Shown here one piece after another: positions 34,047-43,483 of a stretch of 64,000 nt of DNA; position 1 is the stretch's first letter, and every line of letters begins with the position of its first letter. A program made the position numbers and the translations under genes. The notes below the pieces were generated by a model. It was not told the DNA's origin. It was given only the letters and a program-made list of their open reading frames with translations, and did no database searches. The DNA is taken from contig MDLA01000192.1 in assembly GCA_001730015.1 (NCBI GenBank), positions 145,462 through 209,461 on the forward strand, given 5' to 3'. This DNA is from Chromatiales bacterium (ex Bugula neritina AB1) (GTDB taxonomy: Bacteria > Pseudomonadota > Gammaproteobacteria > Granulosicoccales > Granulosicoccaceae).

Positions 34047-37000
34047 ATGATTAAATTTATTCGCTCTCCGCTATTTCGCATCAGCTTCAGCATGATGATG
34101 CTGGTTGTATCGATTCTTCTCGCCAGTGAACTGCTGGGTCTGTTCCCCAGTTCGAACAAAGACAGTCTCACCCAACGAAAATTCATCGTTAACACGTTAG
34201 CGGTGCACGTCGCTATGGAACTCGACGGCGATAGCCAGAAAATCTCTGAGATGCTGCGCACAACGGTTACGCGTAATCCTATAGTCGCCTCGGTGGCAAT
34301 ACGGCGTTCCGACAATACCATCATCGACATGTACGGTAACCACGTTGAAAACTGGACACTGAAGCCTACAGACAAACCAACGCCAACCCAGGTACAAGTA
34401 CCTCTCTATGAGGGTGAACGACAGACCGCAACGGTCGAAATCCGTTTTAAACAACCAAACGAGGGCACAAGCCTGCTGGACCGGCGAGCCTCATTTCCCA
34501 ACGTAGTGATATTCGTCGCACTGTCCGCATTCTTCGCTTTCAATATGTTTCTTAAGCGCACACTGCGGGAACTCGATCCGGATGCTGTTATACCTGAACG
34601 GGTGCGAAAAGCACTGGATACTCTGGCGGAAGGCTTGCTGATTATCAACCGCGAAAATGAAATCGTTTTCTCCAATGCTGCATTTGCCCGCACAATAGGA
34701 CTTTCCGCCACAGATCTGGCCGGAAAAAGCTGTGACACGTTAAAATGGCAGACTGACGAATCCAGTGAATTACCATGGATTCCTTTAATCAACGGCGGCG
34801 AGATCGCAAGCGGCGCAACCGTCAGATTGAACACAGGCTTCGAACAACTTTCGACATTCACCGTAAACGCAACACCAATTATTGCGCAGGCCGATGAAAT
34901 CCGTGGCGCTCTGGTCACCTTTAACGACATAACAGAGGTCGAAATCAAAAATGCCGAACTGCGCAATGCCCTGGTTAATCTGGAAAAAAGCCAGCTGGAA
35001 ATTACCCGCCAGAACGAAGAGCTGGAATATCTGGCCACTCGAGATCCACTTACGGGCTCACTGAACCGACGCTCATTTTTTAACGGTTTTGATTTACTGT
35101 TTGCAGAAGCACGCCAGAATCAGGACGAACTGACCTGCATCATGACCGACATCGATCACTTCAAAGCAGTGAATGACACCCACGGCCACGGTGTGGGCGA
35201 TGAGGTCATAAAGTACCTGGCCGACGTACTTGCCGAACATTCCCGCCCGAATGACCTGGTCGGTCGATTCGGTGGCGAAGAATTTTGTATTGTAATGCCC
35301 GCCACGTCGCTGCATGAAGCTGCCAATCTGGCCGAGACACTTCGGGATACACTGGAGAAAGGGATTGGTGCAAATTTCCTCGACAAATGTCAGATTACAG
35401 CCAGTTTTGGCGTCGCATCAATTCATTCGGGTGCTAGTAAGCCGCACGATATGGTAGAGCAGGCAGACAGAGCGTTATATTTTTCCAAAGAGAACGGTCG
35501 CAACAAGGTGACTAACTTCACCAGTGCGATGGAAGATTCCGAGTTCACTTCAGGTTCAGCAGCAGACAGCACCGCTGAACCACAGCCGGCTATCGCACCG
35601 ACACCAGTGATTAAAGTCGCACCGGAGCCACCGGTACCCGTGCTCGCGATAAAAAACACAGACCAGAAAACTCCGCTGGCCGACTTACCCAAAGCGACCC
35701 AAAAAATGATCAGGGAAGACTCATCAGTCCCTGTACTGCTGCTGAAAACGCCAACGCCTGAATCAAATAATTCACAGAAGAAAACCGACGTCGGTACCCA
35801 GCGGCTAGAGCGTAACCTGCTTCTGGATCGCGTGGATCAGGCATTGCAGGTTGCCACTCGCAAAAACTATCATGTTGGCGTACTGCTGCTTTCTATCAGT
35901 GCTTTGCAACGTATTAACGATACCCTGGGTTTTTCAGTCAGTGAGAAACTCTATCTAAAGATCGTCAGCCGCTTGAAAACCGTCCTCAATGACGAAACAA
36001 ATATAGGACTGATCGGCGCTGGCGAGCACAATATTGCAATCACCCGATATGGCGACACCGGAATCTGCCTGACGCTGAACGATATAAAACACATCAGCGA
36101 CTTTAATATTATTCATGAGCGAATAATGGACGGATTCAACCGTACAATTTCGGTGGATGGTCATGAAGTGTACGTATCCATGGATACCGGAGTGAGCGTC
36201 TATCCGAATCACGGTACCGATGCCGATATTCTGATACGCAGCGCCAGTATCGCTATGCGTGAAGCGCGCGACGGTTCGGGTCAAAACAATATAGTTTTCT
36301 ACTCTCCCGATATGAACCAGACCTCTCGTAAGCTGATTCGTTTGGAGACCGAGTTACATCAGGCATTGTCACGCAATGAGCTATTCGTAGCTTATCAGCC
36401 GAAAATTGATTTACGCACCGGCGCCATTGTCAGCATGGAAGCACTAGTTCGTTGGCGTCATCCGGAATTCGGAATCGTATCACCAGGTGAATTCATTCCT
36501 GTGGCAGAAAAAACCGGGTTAATAAACCAGATAAGCGCCTGGATAACCCGGGTTGTATGCGCTCAAATATCGATGTGGCGAGAAGCCGGCTATAAAGATC
36601 TTAGCGTGGCGGTAAATATCTCGCCGGCAGAGATGAAAAACGGATTGCTCGCAGACAATATACTTAATGCGATACGTGAATTCGATATACCACCAAATAC
36701 ACTGGAAGTAGAGATTACCGAATCTCTGGTAATGCAAGACATGAATATGGCTATTCGCACTCTGGAAAAGCTGGAACGCAATGGCGTAGAAATATCGATC
36801 GACGACTTCGGCACCGGCTTCGCCTCGCTAAGCTATCTGAAATTGTTCCCTATATCCAAGGTTAAGATAGATCGCTCCTTTGTCTCAAACTTTGAAACCA
36901 ACCTGGCTGACGCTCGAATTGTCAGTAGTGTTATTGCGATGAGCCATAGCATGGGTGTTACGGTCGTTTGCGAAGGTGTAGAACGAGAAGACCAACTGCG

Positions 37001-37244
37001 CTTTTTGCAGGATCACCACTGCGATGAAGTTCAGGGAAATCTACTGAGTTTGCCACTCCAGCGTCAGGAAGCCACCAATCTGCTAGCCAACCCGAGACGA
37101 ATCAAGCGCATGATTACCAGCTACAACGCAGCAGAATTCGGTCTGTCTACTGTCAACGCTGCCGGCACGCAAACGATTATAACGGGCGTTCTAAACGCTT
37201 TTCCCGATGAAGAGCAACCCCGATTGAAATCTGCGACTCCCTAA
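34047..37244 (+). CDS. Membrane PAS-GGDEF-degenerate GGDEF-EAL c-di-GMP protein
   Basis: This 1065-residue inner-membrane protein has helix 1 (9-28), a periplasmic sensor of about 110 residues, helix 2 (about 150-168) and a PAS domain (about 190-300). GGDEF domain 1 has intact GGEEF at 409-413 and an RxxD inhibitory site five residues before it. A second GGDEF-like domain (about 590-755) is degenerate, with RYGDTG in place of the active motif. The EAL domain begins with MEALVRW (Glu798), and EITESL, IDDFGTGFASL, KIDRSF and CEGVE are preserved, so hydrolase activity is plausible. It may make and break c-di-GMP. Downstream of the export unit, it may control surface behaviour. Confidence 0.93.
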   Translation: MIKFIRSPLFRISFSMMMLVVSILLASELLGLFPSSNKDSLTQRKFIVNTLAVHVAMELDGDSQKISEMLRTTVTRNPIVASVAIRRSDNTIIDMYGNHVENWTLKPTDKPTPTQVQVPLYEGERQTATVEIRFKQPNEGTSLLDRRASFPNVVIFVALSAFFAFNMFLKRTLRELDPDAVIPERVRKALDTLAEGLLIINRENEIVFSNAAFARTIGLSATDLAGKSCDTLKWQTDESSELPWIPLINGGEIASGATVRLNTGFEQLSTFTVNATPIIAQADEIRGALVTFNDITEVEIKNAELRNALVNLEKSQLEITRQNEELEYLATRDPLTGSLNRRSFFNGFDLLFAEARQNQDELTCIMTDIDHFKAVNDTHGHGVGDEVIKYLADVLAEHSRPNDLVGRFGGEEFCIVMPATSLHEAANLAETLRDTLEKGIGANFLDKCQITASFGVASIHSGASKPHDMVEQADRALYFSKENGRNKVTNFTSAMEDSEFTSGSAADSTAEPQPAIAPTPVIKVAPEPPVPVLAIKNTDQKTPLADLPKATQKMIREDSSVPVLLLKTPTPESNNSQKKTDVGTQRLERNLLLDRVDQALQVATRKNYHVGVLLLSISALQRINDTLGFSVSEKLYLKIVSRLKTVLNDETNIGLIGAGEHNIAITRYGDTGICLTLNDIKHISDFNIIHERIMDGFNRTISVDGHEVYVSMDTGVSVYPNHGTDADILIRSASIAMREARDGSGQNNIVFYSPDMNQTSRKLIRLETELHQALSRNELFVAYQPKIDLRTGAIVSMEALVRWRHPEFGIVSPGEFIPVAEKTGLINQISAWITRVVCAQISMWREAGYKDLSVAVNISPAEMKNGLLADNILNAIREFDIPPNTLEVEITESLVMQDMNMAIRTLEKLERNGVEISIDDFGTGFASLSYLKLFPISKVKIDRSFVSNFETNLADARIVSSVIAMSHSMGVTVVCEGVEREDQLRFLQDHHCDEVQGNLLSLPLQRQEATNLLANPRRIKRMITSYNAAEFGLSTVNAAGTQTIITGVLNAFPDEEQPRLKSATP

Positions 37245-37373
37245 GGCTCGTACTCACACCGGCCTGGTGTTGTTCAACTGAACCCGAAACCCGGCGGGAA
37301 AGCCAATAAACAAGGCAATCCAAAATACAAGCCGTTAGAATTCATTTTACCCTGATTACCCCTGATCATCACC

Positions 37374-38132
37374 ATGGCTAGCAGAAACACTCTATCAACC
37401 GGCAAATCAATTGTGCTGGCGCTGTCACTACTCGTCAACATTGCTTTGCTGGCAGGTTTATATGTTCTATCAAATAAATTCAGATATCTCTATATAGACT
37501 ACCGCCATTTTCGCTCCCAGGAGATCGGCGTCAGCAGTGCCACACTGACAGACAGCACCGATCAAACGCTGCAAAAAATTGTACTGTTCGGCGACTCCCG
37601 CATTGAAACCTGGGATCCTCTGCCGTCCCTGGATAATTTTAGTATCCTAAATGCCGGTGTCATTGGTGAAACCACAACAGAAATGCGCCGCCGGTTCACT
37701 ACCGATGTTCTTCGCCACACACCGGAAGTGGTGGTGATTCAGGCCGGTATCAACGATCTCACCGCCGCAGCCACACGTGATATCCCGGAACCTGATGCAC
37801 TTATCAGCGCAATGCACAGGAACATAGAATATTTTTTATCGGAGCTGGAAAAAAGCAATACACAGGTTCTGCTATTTTCTATTATTCCAACAAATGAATT
37901 TAATCTATTGCGGAAATTTTTCTGGTCACCGTCACTAGGCGAATCGATCGAGGCCAGCAATAGAAAGCTCCAGGCGCTCGCCGCAAAATACAACGCCCAA
38001 TGGATAGACGTCACCAGCGACTATGAAGATGAAAACAAAAACCCTCGTGCCGAACTGTTCGCCGACACGCTACACATTAACTCACAGGGCTATAAGGTAT
38101 TAAACAACCGACTGACGAGCCTGCTGAAATAA
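37374..38132 (+). CDS. SGNH/GDSL-type hydrolase with N-terminal anchor
   Basis: This 252-residue protein has an N-terminal helix (residues 13-31), either a signal anchor or an uncleaved signal. A SGNH hydrolase domain follows, with block I LFGDSRIE (Ser75), Gly in LNAGVIGETT, block III GINDLT (Asn127) and block V DTLHINSQGY (Asp231, His234). All catalytic residues are present. Members remove acetyl or acyl groups from lipids or glycans; this subgroup resembles platelet-activating-factor acetylhydrolase-like enzymes. It probably acts outside the cytoplasm. It lies 129 bases after the GGDEF/EAL gene and may be co-transcribed. The substrate is unknown. Confidence 0.85.
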   Translation: MASRNTLSTGKSIVLALSLLVNIALLAGLYVLSNKFRYLYIDYRHFRSQEIGVSSATLTDSTDQTLQKIVLFGDSRIETWDPLPSLDNFSILNAGVIGETTTEMRRRFTTDVLRHTPEVVVIQAGINDLTAAATRDIPEPDALISAMHRNIEYFLSELEKSNTQVLLFSIIPTNEFNLLRKFFWSPSLGESIEASNRKLQALAAKYNAQWIDVTSDYEDENKNPRAELFADTLHINSQGYKVLNNRLTSLLK

Positions 38133-38234
38133 AAGACAACAGGGGATATAACCCGGGCTATCGTTAGACCCCCATCAGTCAATTTATGGACGGGCGTTGT
38201 CAATTGTCAAGTCTGGCAGTGGAGGCAAAACCTC

Positions 38235-39224
38235 TCAGGCATTCACATCCACAACAACTCGGCCCTTAACCTGTCCTTTTAATATTGATTTACCCAGCGC
38301 TGGCAAATCGGCCAGCGTGGCCGTTTCCATCATAGCGTCAACTTTATCCAGCGGTACGTCAGAAGCCAGACGCTGCCAGGCGCGCAATCGATTCTCATAG
38401 GGTTGCATCACTGAATCGATACCTAACAGATTGACTCCGCGCAGTAAAAAAGGGACCACAGATGCCGGTAAATCAGCTCCACCGGCCAACCCGACTGCCG
38501 CCGCTGAGGCACCATACTGCAGCTGACCCAGAACGCGAGCAAGCGTCGCACTGCCGACTGCATCAACGCAGCCCGCCCAAAGTTCTTTTTCCAACGGACG
38601 CTTCACTGTTTCATTGAGTTCTTCACGCGCTAGAATCTGATCAGCACCCAGTGATTTCAGGTAGTCAGCGGTCTCAGCTCGCCCTGTCACCGCGCTAACC
38701 TTATAACCCAGTTCTGCCAGCATCGCCGTGGCAACTGAACCCACTCCACCTGCAGCACCGGTCACCAGCACCGGCCCCTTGCTCACCGCCAGACCATGAT
38801 CCTCCAGCGCCATAACAGCCAGGGCAGCTGCCAGGCCCGCAGTACCCAGTGCCATTGCCTGCTGCCCGCTCAAGCCATCGGGTAGCGGAACCAGCCAGTC
38901 GGCATTGACGCGGGCTTTCTGGGAATACCCTCCCCAGTGCGCCTCACCGACTCGCCAACCGGTCAGCACCACTTTATCACCGACCGCATAACGTTCATCG
39001 GACGACGCTTCAACGGTGCCGGCAAAGTCAATTCCAGGTACGTGCGGGTAATTTCTGACCAGCCCGCCACCCGGGCCGATGCACAGTCCATCTTTGTAGT
39101 TAACAGTCGAATAGTCGACTGCCACGGTAACATTGCCTTCCGGCAGTTGATCAAGACTGATCGATTCCACTGCTGCCGCTGTTTTACCATCGTCCAGCTT
39201 GTTAACGACAAGTGCATTAAACAT
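38235..39224 (-). CDS. acuI: AcuI/YhdH-type NADPH-dependent oxidoreductase (acrylyl-CoA reductase family)
   Basis: This 329-residue zinc-free medium-chain reductase has segments that match AcuI/YhdH: VDYSTVNYKDGLCIGPGGGLVRNYPHVPGIDFAG near the start, GTAGLAAALAVMALE, VLVTGAAGGVGSVATAMLAELGY for NADPH, and LLRGVNLLGIDSVM. AcuI reduces the toxic acrylyl-CoA to propionyl-CoA, for example after DMSP cleavage. No DMSP lyase gene is nearby, so a general role against acrylyl-CoA is as likely. I chose the start at ATG 39224, which has GGAGA just upstream. The start region overlaps no gene and diverges from a GNAT gene. Confidence 0.85.
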   Translation of the reverse strand: MFNALVVNKLDDGKTAAAVESISLDQLPEGNVTVAVDYSTVNYKDGLCIGPGGGLVRNYPHVPGIDFAGTVEASSDERYAVGDKVVLTGWRVGEAHWGGYSQKARVNADWLVPLPDGLSGQQAMALGTAGLAAALAVMALEDHGLAVSKGPVLVTGAAGGVGSVATAMLAELGYKVSAVTGRAETADYLKSLGADQILAREELNETVKRPLEKELWAGCVDAVGSATLARVLGQLQYGASAAAVGLAGGADLPASVVPFLLRGVNLLGIDSVMQPYENRLRAWQRLASDVPLDKVDAMMETATLADLPALGKSILKGQVKGRVVVDVNA

Positions 39225-39327
39225 AGTATTCTCCGATATCCAGAATTTCCAGCCGCTGATTAGATCAGCAGTCATCGTCGATTACAACGTTGATCACCTT
39301 CAACCGGAACAACAAACCGGAGCATCT

Positions 39328-39792
39328 ATGCAAGACTTCGCCATCCGTCGCGCCACCCCAGACGATATCAACACCATCAGCGATTTCAATCGTGCAATGG
39401 CATATGAAACAGAAGATAAAGATCTGCTGGAGAAAATCATAAAACGCGGTGTCAGCCGGTTAATGCAAAGACCGGAATACGGATTTTATGTTGTGGCCGA
39501 AAAAGCTGATGAGGTAGTCGGCACGCTGATGATCACCACCGAATGGAGTGACTGGCGGGACGGCCTTTTCTGGTGGATACAAAGCGTCTACGTAAGCCCG
39601 TCGTTCCGGCGTCGCGGTGTCTACCAGCAGATGTACAGCTTCATTAAAATACAGGCCTCAGACAACCCGGATGTCTGCGGCTTCCGGCTCTACGTGGAAA
39701 AGAATAATACCATCGCACAGCAAACCTATCAGGCTCTCGGAATGGAAGAGACAGACTACCTTTTATACGAGCAGCTGACCGCCTCAGGATGA
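39328..39792 (+). CDS. GNAT family N-acetyltransferase
   Basis: This 154-residue protein starts at ATG 39328 with GGAG six bases upstream and has the GNAT fold: FAIRRATPDDINTISDF at the start, YGFYVVAEKADEVVGTLMI in the middle and the acetyl-CoA binding segment VYVSPSFRRRGVYQQMYSFI. The Q/RxxGxG/A loop reads RRRGVY. The substrate cannot be read from the sequence. It diverges from acuI, and a 165-base gap separates it from the following fusion gene. A longer frame from 39199 would run into the acuI start region and lacks family-like sequence. Confidence 0.88.
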   Translation: MQDFAIRRATPDDINTISDFNRAMAYETEDKDLLEKIIKRGVSRLMQRPEYGFYVVAEKADEVVGTLMITTEWSDWRDGLFWWIQSVYVSPSFRRRGVYQQMYSFIKIQASDNPDVCGFRLYVEKNNTIAQQTYQALGMEETDYLLYEQLTASG

Positions 39793-39957
39793 AAGTAATG
39801 CGTCACATGATGCCACTCAAGTAATTTTTAGGGAACAATAAGTATCATAAATATTACAAATTTACTCAAAATCGACTCTGTTTCTCAGAAATAATCCCCG
39901 CTGGGATTTACCATCCGGACGAATCTGTTTAGCCACATTTACTTCGGAATTCTGCCC

Positions 39958-41637
39958 ATGAGAATATTGATCTACACTGGCTACCACCACTCCCGCTTTT
40001 CCATGGGTCAGTGGCGCGACAGCGGCGGCGACGGCGTCAGCAACAGCACTATTCAGCTGGCAGAGACACTCGCGAGCAATGGCCATGACGTCATTGTCAG
40101 CGGCCAGGTTAACAATGAGAACGCCGATAAAATACAGTTCATCGAAACCGGTATGCTCGAAGAAAACAGCCACTTCGACGTCGTTATCGCTATATCCTTT
40201 CTGCATTATCTCAAAGCGCTTGATGAGAAAAACATAACCTTCGGAAAATCGTTACTGTGGGTTCACTATTCGCAATGTTACCTGTGGTGGAAAGGCGAGC
40301 AACTTGAAAACAACGGGGATGATATTTTTCGCGATGACCGAATGACCTGGGTTGTTTTGCAATCAGAGTCGCAGGCCATTTCATTTTCCCGCAAATATCC
40401 GTACGCAAGTCGCAAAATCCGGCTGATCGGCAATGCCGTCGGCGGCAAGGCGTGGCCTGCAAAGGCGGTTAAAAAGCCCGGTAAATTCATCAGCTGCTCA
40501 TCCCCGGACCGGAGTCTCGGCAATCTACTCTCCATCTGGCCACAGATCAAAGAACTGGTACCCGAGGCCACACTAACAGTGGCAACGCCGTACACCGGCA
40601 AAGACGAATCCCCCCCTGAAAATCTGCAGTCCATTGATGGTGTAACTTATGTTGGCAGCCTCTCCGCAGCCAGTCTCTATAGAGAAATTGCCGAGTCAGA
40701 GTACTGGCTGAACCCGTCCGACTATTCCGAATCTTACGGACTGACGGCGCTGGAAATGATGAAGGGCGGCGTTAAGATCATTAGCACCAACAATGGCCAC
40801 CTTGAAACACTGCTTGAAGACAAAGCCGCAATTGTACGAGTTGCAAACGGCGAAACAATAGCGTCAGCCACCCTGCGTACGTTTACCGAGTACCACACCA
40901 ATTCTGAGCAATCGAAAGAGCATCTTGCCAACGCTGCCGGTTTTGCGGCCGAGAGAAGCTGGGACAAACGCCTGGAAAAATGGCTGGACCTATTTAATTC
41001 CGAACCGGATTTAAGCGTCAAACACCCCGAGCTATACACCTATTTTGACGATAAAGAAGCCTGGGAGCAGCGTTTCGTCACCTATGCAGCGAGAACCAAA
41101 GAGTGGGAACTGATCACCGACGAACCGTTTGACAACTGCTTTACCTTCCCGCTGTTTACCGAGGAATTCTGCACCAAGCTGCGGGAGGAAGCCGAGCATG
41201 CCCAGAGCTGGACCACAAAACGGCACGTCAGTTTTCCAACAACCGATATGGTGCTGCAGGTACTCAATTTGAACGATACCTACCGTGCTGTTATTGCCGA
41301 CTACATAATGCCCTGCGCCATATACCACTGGGAGCTGGGCCCCGGCTGGCGAAACTTTAGAGCGGAGACTTTTCTCGCCAAATATACAGCAACCGCTCAG
41401 GGGCATTTATCAATACACCATGATGAATCCGATGTTACCTGCCTGATTCAACTTTCCGATCTTCACGAATACGAAGGTGGCGGAACCTACTTCAGGCGGC
41501 AGCGAAAAGTAGTGAAAAACAGCATTGGTTACGCCACTTTGCACCCCGGACACATCACGCACAAGCACGGTGGCCGCGCAATCTCAAAAGGGCTGCGCTA
41601 TATTCTGGTTTCGTTTATTCATCGCAATAGAGGTTAA
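39958..41637 (+). CDS. GT-B glycosyltransferase fused to a 2-oxoglutarate/Fe(II) oxygenase
   Basis: This 559-residue protein has two parts. Residues 1-345 form a GT-B glycosyltransferase (MRILIYTGYHHSRFSMG, with GDGVSNSTIQLAETLASNGH and the donor-site SEYWLNPSDYSESYGLTALE). Residues 370-559 form a prolyl/lysyl-hydroxylase-like 2OG-Fe(II) domain: HxD at His487-Asp489 (IHHDES), the turn YEGGGTYF, distal His in THKHGG (about 535-537) and the 2OG-binding Arg547 (KGLRYILV). The oxygenase part resembles the P4Hc/PLOD type. It could hydroxylate a side chain that the other half then glycosylates, or modify a sugar or lipid. It stands alone and converges with dat. No signal peptide. Confidence 0.85.
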   Translation: MRILIYTGYHHSRFSMGQWRDSGGDGVSNSTIQLAETLASNGHDVIVSGQVNNENADKIQFIETGMLEENSHFDVVIAISFLHYLKALDEKNITFGKSLLWVHYSQCYLWWKGEQLENNGDDIFRDDRMTWVVLQSESQAISFSRKYPYASRKIRLIGNAVGGKAWPAKAVKKPGKFISCSSPDRSLGNLLSIWPQIKELVPEATLTVATPYTGKDESPPENLQSIDGVTYVGSLSAASLYREIAESEYWLNPSDYSESYGLTALEMMKGGVKIISTNNGHLETLLEDKAAIVRVANGETIASATLRTFTEYHTNSEQSKEHLANAAGFAAERSWDKRLEKWLDLFNSEPDLSVKHPELYTYFDDKEAWEQRFVTYAARTKEWELITDEPFDNCFTFPLFTEEFCTKLREEAEHAQSWTTKRHVSFPTTDMVLQVLNLNDTYRAVIADYIMPCAIYHWELGPGWRNFRAETFLAKYTATAQGHLSIHHDESDVTCLIQLSDLHEYEGGGTYFRRQRKVVKNSIGYATLHPGHITHKHGGRAISKGLRYILVSFIHRNRG

Positions 41638-41638
41638 A

Positions 41639-42493
41639 CTAAACAGCTCCCTGCAACGCTGTCTCGATATACAGTTCACGTAACCGCCCGGCCACGGCAC
41701 CGGGCTTGCCGTCTCCAATCGGGTGGCCGTCAATGGATATGACCGGCCATACAAAAGTTGAAGCACTGGTAAGAAAAGCCTCTTGCGCATCAAGCGCTTC
41801 GGCAACAGTAAACGCACGTTCTTCAAGCGCTATATTGTGCTGCTGAGTCAGCTTCAACACCGAAGCCCGGGTAATACCGTGCAAAATATCATTCCCGAGC
41901 TGGCGGGTAATAATGCAACCGTTTTTATCGACGATAAATGCATTATTAGAGCTTCCTTCGGTCACAAAGCCGTCTTCGACCATCCAGGCATCTGTGGCGC
42001 CAGCGTCCAGCGCTGCCTGCTTGGCCATAGATTGTGCAAGTAACCCCACCGTTTTTATATCACGGCGTTTCCAGCGAATATCCGGCATAGTGACCACAGC
42101 AATACCATCTCTGGCCTGAGGTGAATCACGCAATTGCTTAGCTTGTGTAAACAACACCATTCCCGGTACTGCGTTGGCTGGAAAAGCAAAGTCCCGATCT
42201 GCTGCACCACGGGTAACCTGCATATAAACAGCCCCTTCAACGAGCTCGTTCCGCTTTATCAGTTCTTTTTGCACGCCGGTAATCGTTTCATCACTGGCGG
42301 GACTGGGAATATTCAACTCGCCAAGCGACCGACGCAAGCGAGCCAGGTGGCGGTCGTTATCAAGCAGCTTTCCCTCAATTACCGAGGATACTTCGTAGAC
42401 TGCATCTGCAAACAGAAACCCTCTGTCAAACACGGATATCTGCGCGTTTTCTTCTGCGACAAACTCACCATTGACGTATACCGTTCTACTCAT
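41639..42493 (-). CDS. dat: D-amino acid aminotransferase (PLP fold type IV)
   Basis: This 284-residue protein of the class IV aminotransferase family has the expected length. The PLP Lys is Lys147 in the segment RWKRRDIKTVGLL, the context seen in D-amino acid transaminases. Other family segments are VYVNGEFVAEENAQISVFDRG, MQVTRGAADRDFAFP and EGSSNNAFIVDKNGCIITR. It interconverts D-amino acids and 2-oxo acids, commonly D-Ala and D-Glu. It is nine bases downstream of dgcA on the same strand, and its stop is one base from the convergent fusion gene. The trio dgcN-dgcA-dat suggests metabolism of D-glutamate from peptidoglycan or the environment. Confidence 0.9.
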   Translation of the reverse strand: MSRTVYVNGEFVAEENAQISVFDRGFLFADAVYEVSSVIEGKLLDNDRHLARLRRSLGELNIPSPASDETITGVQKELIKRNELVEGAVYMQVTRGAADRDFAFPANAVPGMVLFTQAKQLRDSPQARDGIAVVTMPDIRWKRRDIKTVGLLAQSMAKQAALDAGATDAWMVEDGFVTEGSSNNAFIVDKNGCIITRQLGNDILHGITRASVLKLTQQHNIALEERAFTVAEALDAQEAFLTSASTFVWPVISIDGHPIGDGKPGAVAGRLRELYIETALQGAV

Positions 42494-42502
42494 AATAAAT
42501 AC

Positions 42503-43483
42503 CTATCCCCACAACGCACTTTCCGGCGCTGCCACAGAGTTATTATCAAAATCCAGCGCGTGTGGCCTGTCTCCGGCCAGCAACAACGGCCCGTCAAGGT
42601 CTACGACTACCGCGCCAGGGGTCAGCAATGTTGCAGGCGCCATCGCCAGTGAAGTTGCAATCATGCAGCCCACCATCACATCAAATCCCAAATCCAGCGC
42701 GCGCTCACGCAGCGCCAGAGCTTCAGTTAAACCGCCTGTTTTATCAAGTTTAATATTGACCACATCGTAACGACCGGCCAGATCTGCAAGCGTTGATGCA
42801 TCATGGCAGGATTCATCGGCGCACAAGGGAATCATTCGCTCGATTCCATCCAGCGATGCATCTTCACCGGCAGGCATCGGCTGTTCAATCATTGCGACAT
42901 TCAGTTTCAAAAGCTCCGGTACCATCTGATGATATTGCTGCAGACTCCACCCTTCATTGGCGTCAACAATAATTTTACTGTCCGGAGCACCGGCTCGGAC
43001 GGCAGATACGCGGGCGAGATCCCCCTCACCCGCAAGCTTGAGCTTAAGCAGCGGTCGCCCCGAATGCTCGCTTGCAGCAGCCTGCATAGCCTCGGGGCTA
43101 TCGAGCGACAGGGTGTAGGCAGTAATTACCGGTGCCGGTTTTTCTATACCCGCAAGCGACCACGCCCGCAGCCCTGATTGCTTCGCTTGAAGATCCCACA
43201 AGGCACAATCGACAGCATTGCGTGCGGCACCGGCAGGCAACAGCTGCTGCAGTTCCAGTCGATCAACCGAGGATTCCAGCGCCGCCTTGATGCTGTCGAC
43301 CTGCGCCAGTACCGACTGCGGGCTCTCACCATAACGCGCATACGGTACACATTCACCCCAGCCGGTGATACCACCCTCACTTATACCGACGGTAACTACC
43401 TCAGCTGCGGTCTTGCTACCTCGTGAAATAGTGAAGGTGCCGCTGATTGGCCACAATTCTTTGTCCGCAACAACGCTTCTCAC
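42503..43483 (-). CDS. dgcA: Dipeptide epimerase / DgcA (enolase superfamily)
   Basis: This 326-residue protein has a capping domain and a barrel of the muconate-lactonising subgroup. Catalytic and metal residues are in place: KLKL with Lys147 and Lys149, IIVDANEGW (Asp174), MIEQP (Glu200), ADES (Asp223) and NIKLDKTGG (Lys245). The family includes L-Ala-D/L-Glu epimerases. Enzymes paired with DgcN have been described as acting on N-acetyl-glutamate in D-glutamate catabolism. Its ATG overlaps the dgcN stop codon (43480-43483), so the two are coupled. I favour the D-glutamate role because of the partner. A muropeptide epimerase role is the alternative. Confidence 0.88.
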   Translation of the reverse strand: MRSVVADKELWPISGTFTISRGSKTAAEVVTVGISEGGITGWGECVPYARYGESPQSVLAQVDSIKAALESSVDRLELQQLLPAGAARNAVDCALWDLQAKQSGLRAWSLAGIEKPAPVITAYTLSLDSPEAMQAAASEHSGRPLLKLKLAGEGDLARVSAVRAGAPDSKIIVDANEGWSLQQYHQMVPELLKLNVAMIEQPMPAGEDASLDGIERMIPLCADESCHDASTLADLAGRYDVVNIKLDKTGGLTEALALRERALDLGFDVMVGCMIATSLAMAPATLLTPGAVVVDLDGPLLLAGDRPHALDFDNNSVAAPESALWG

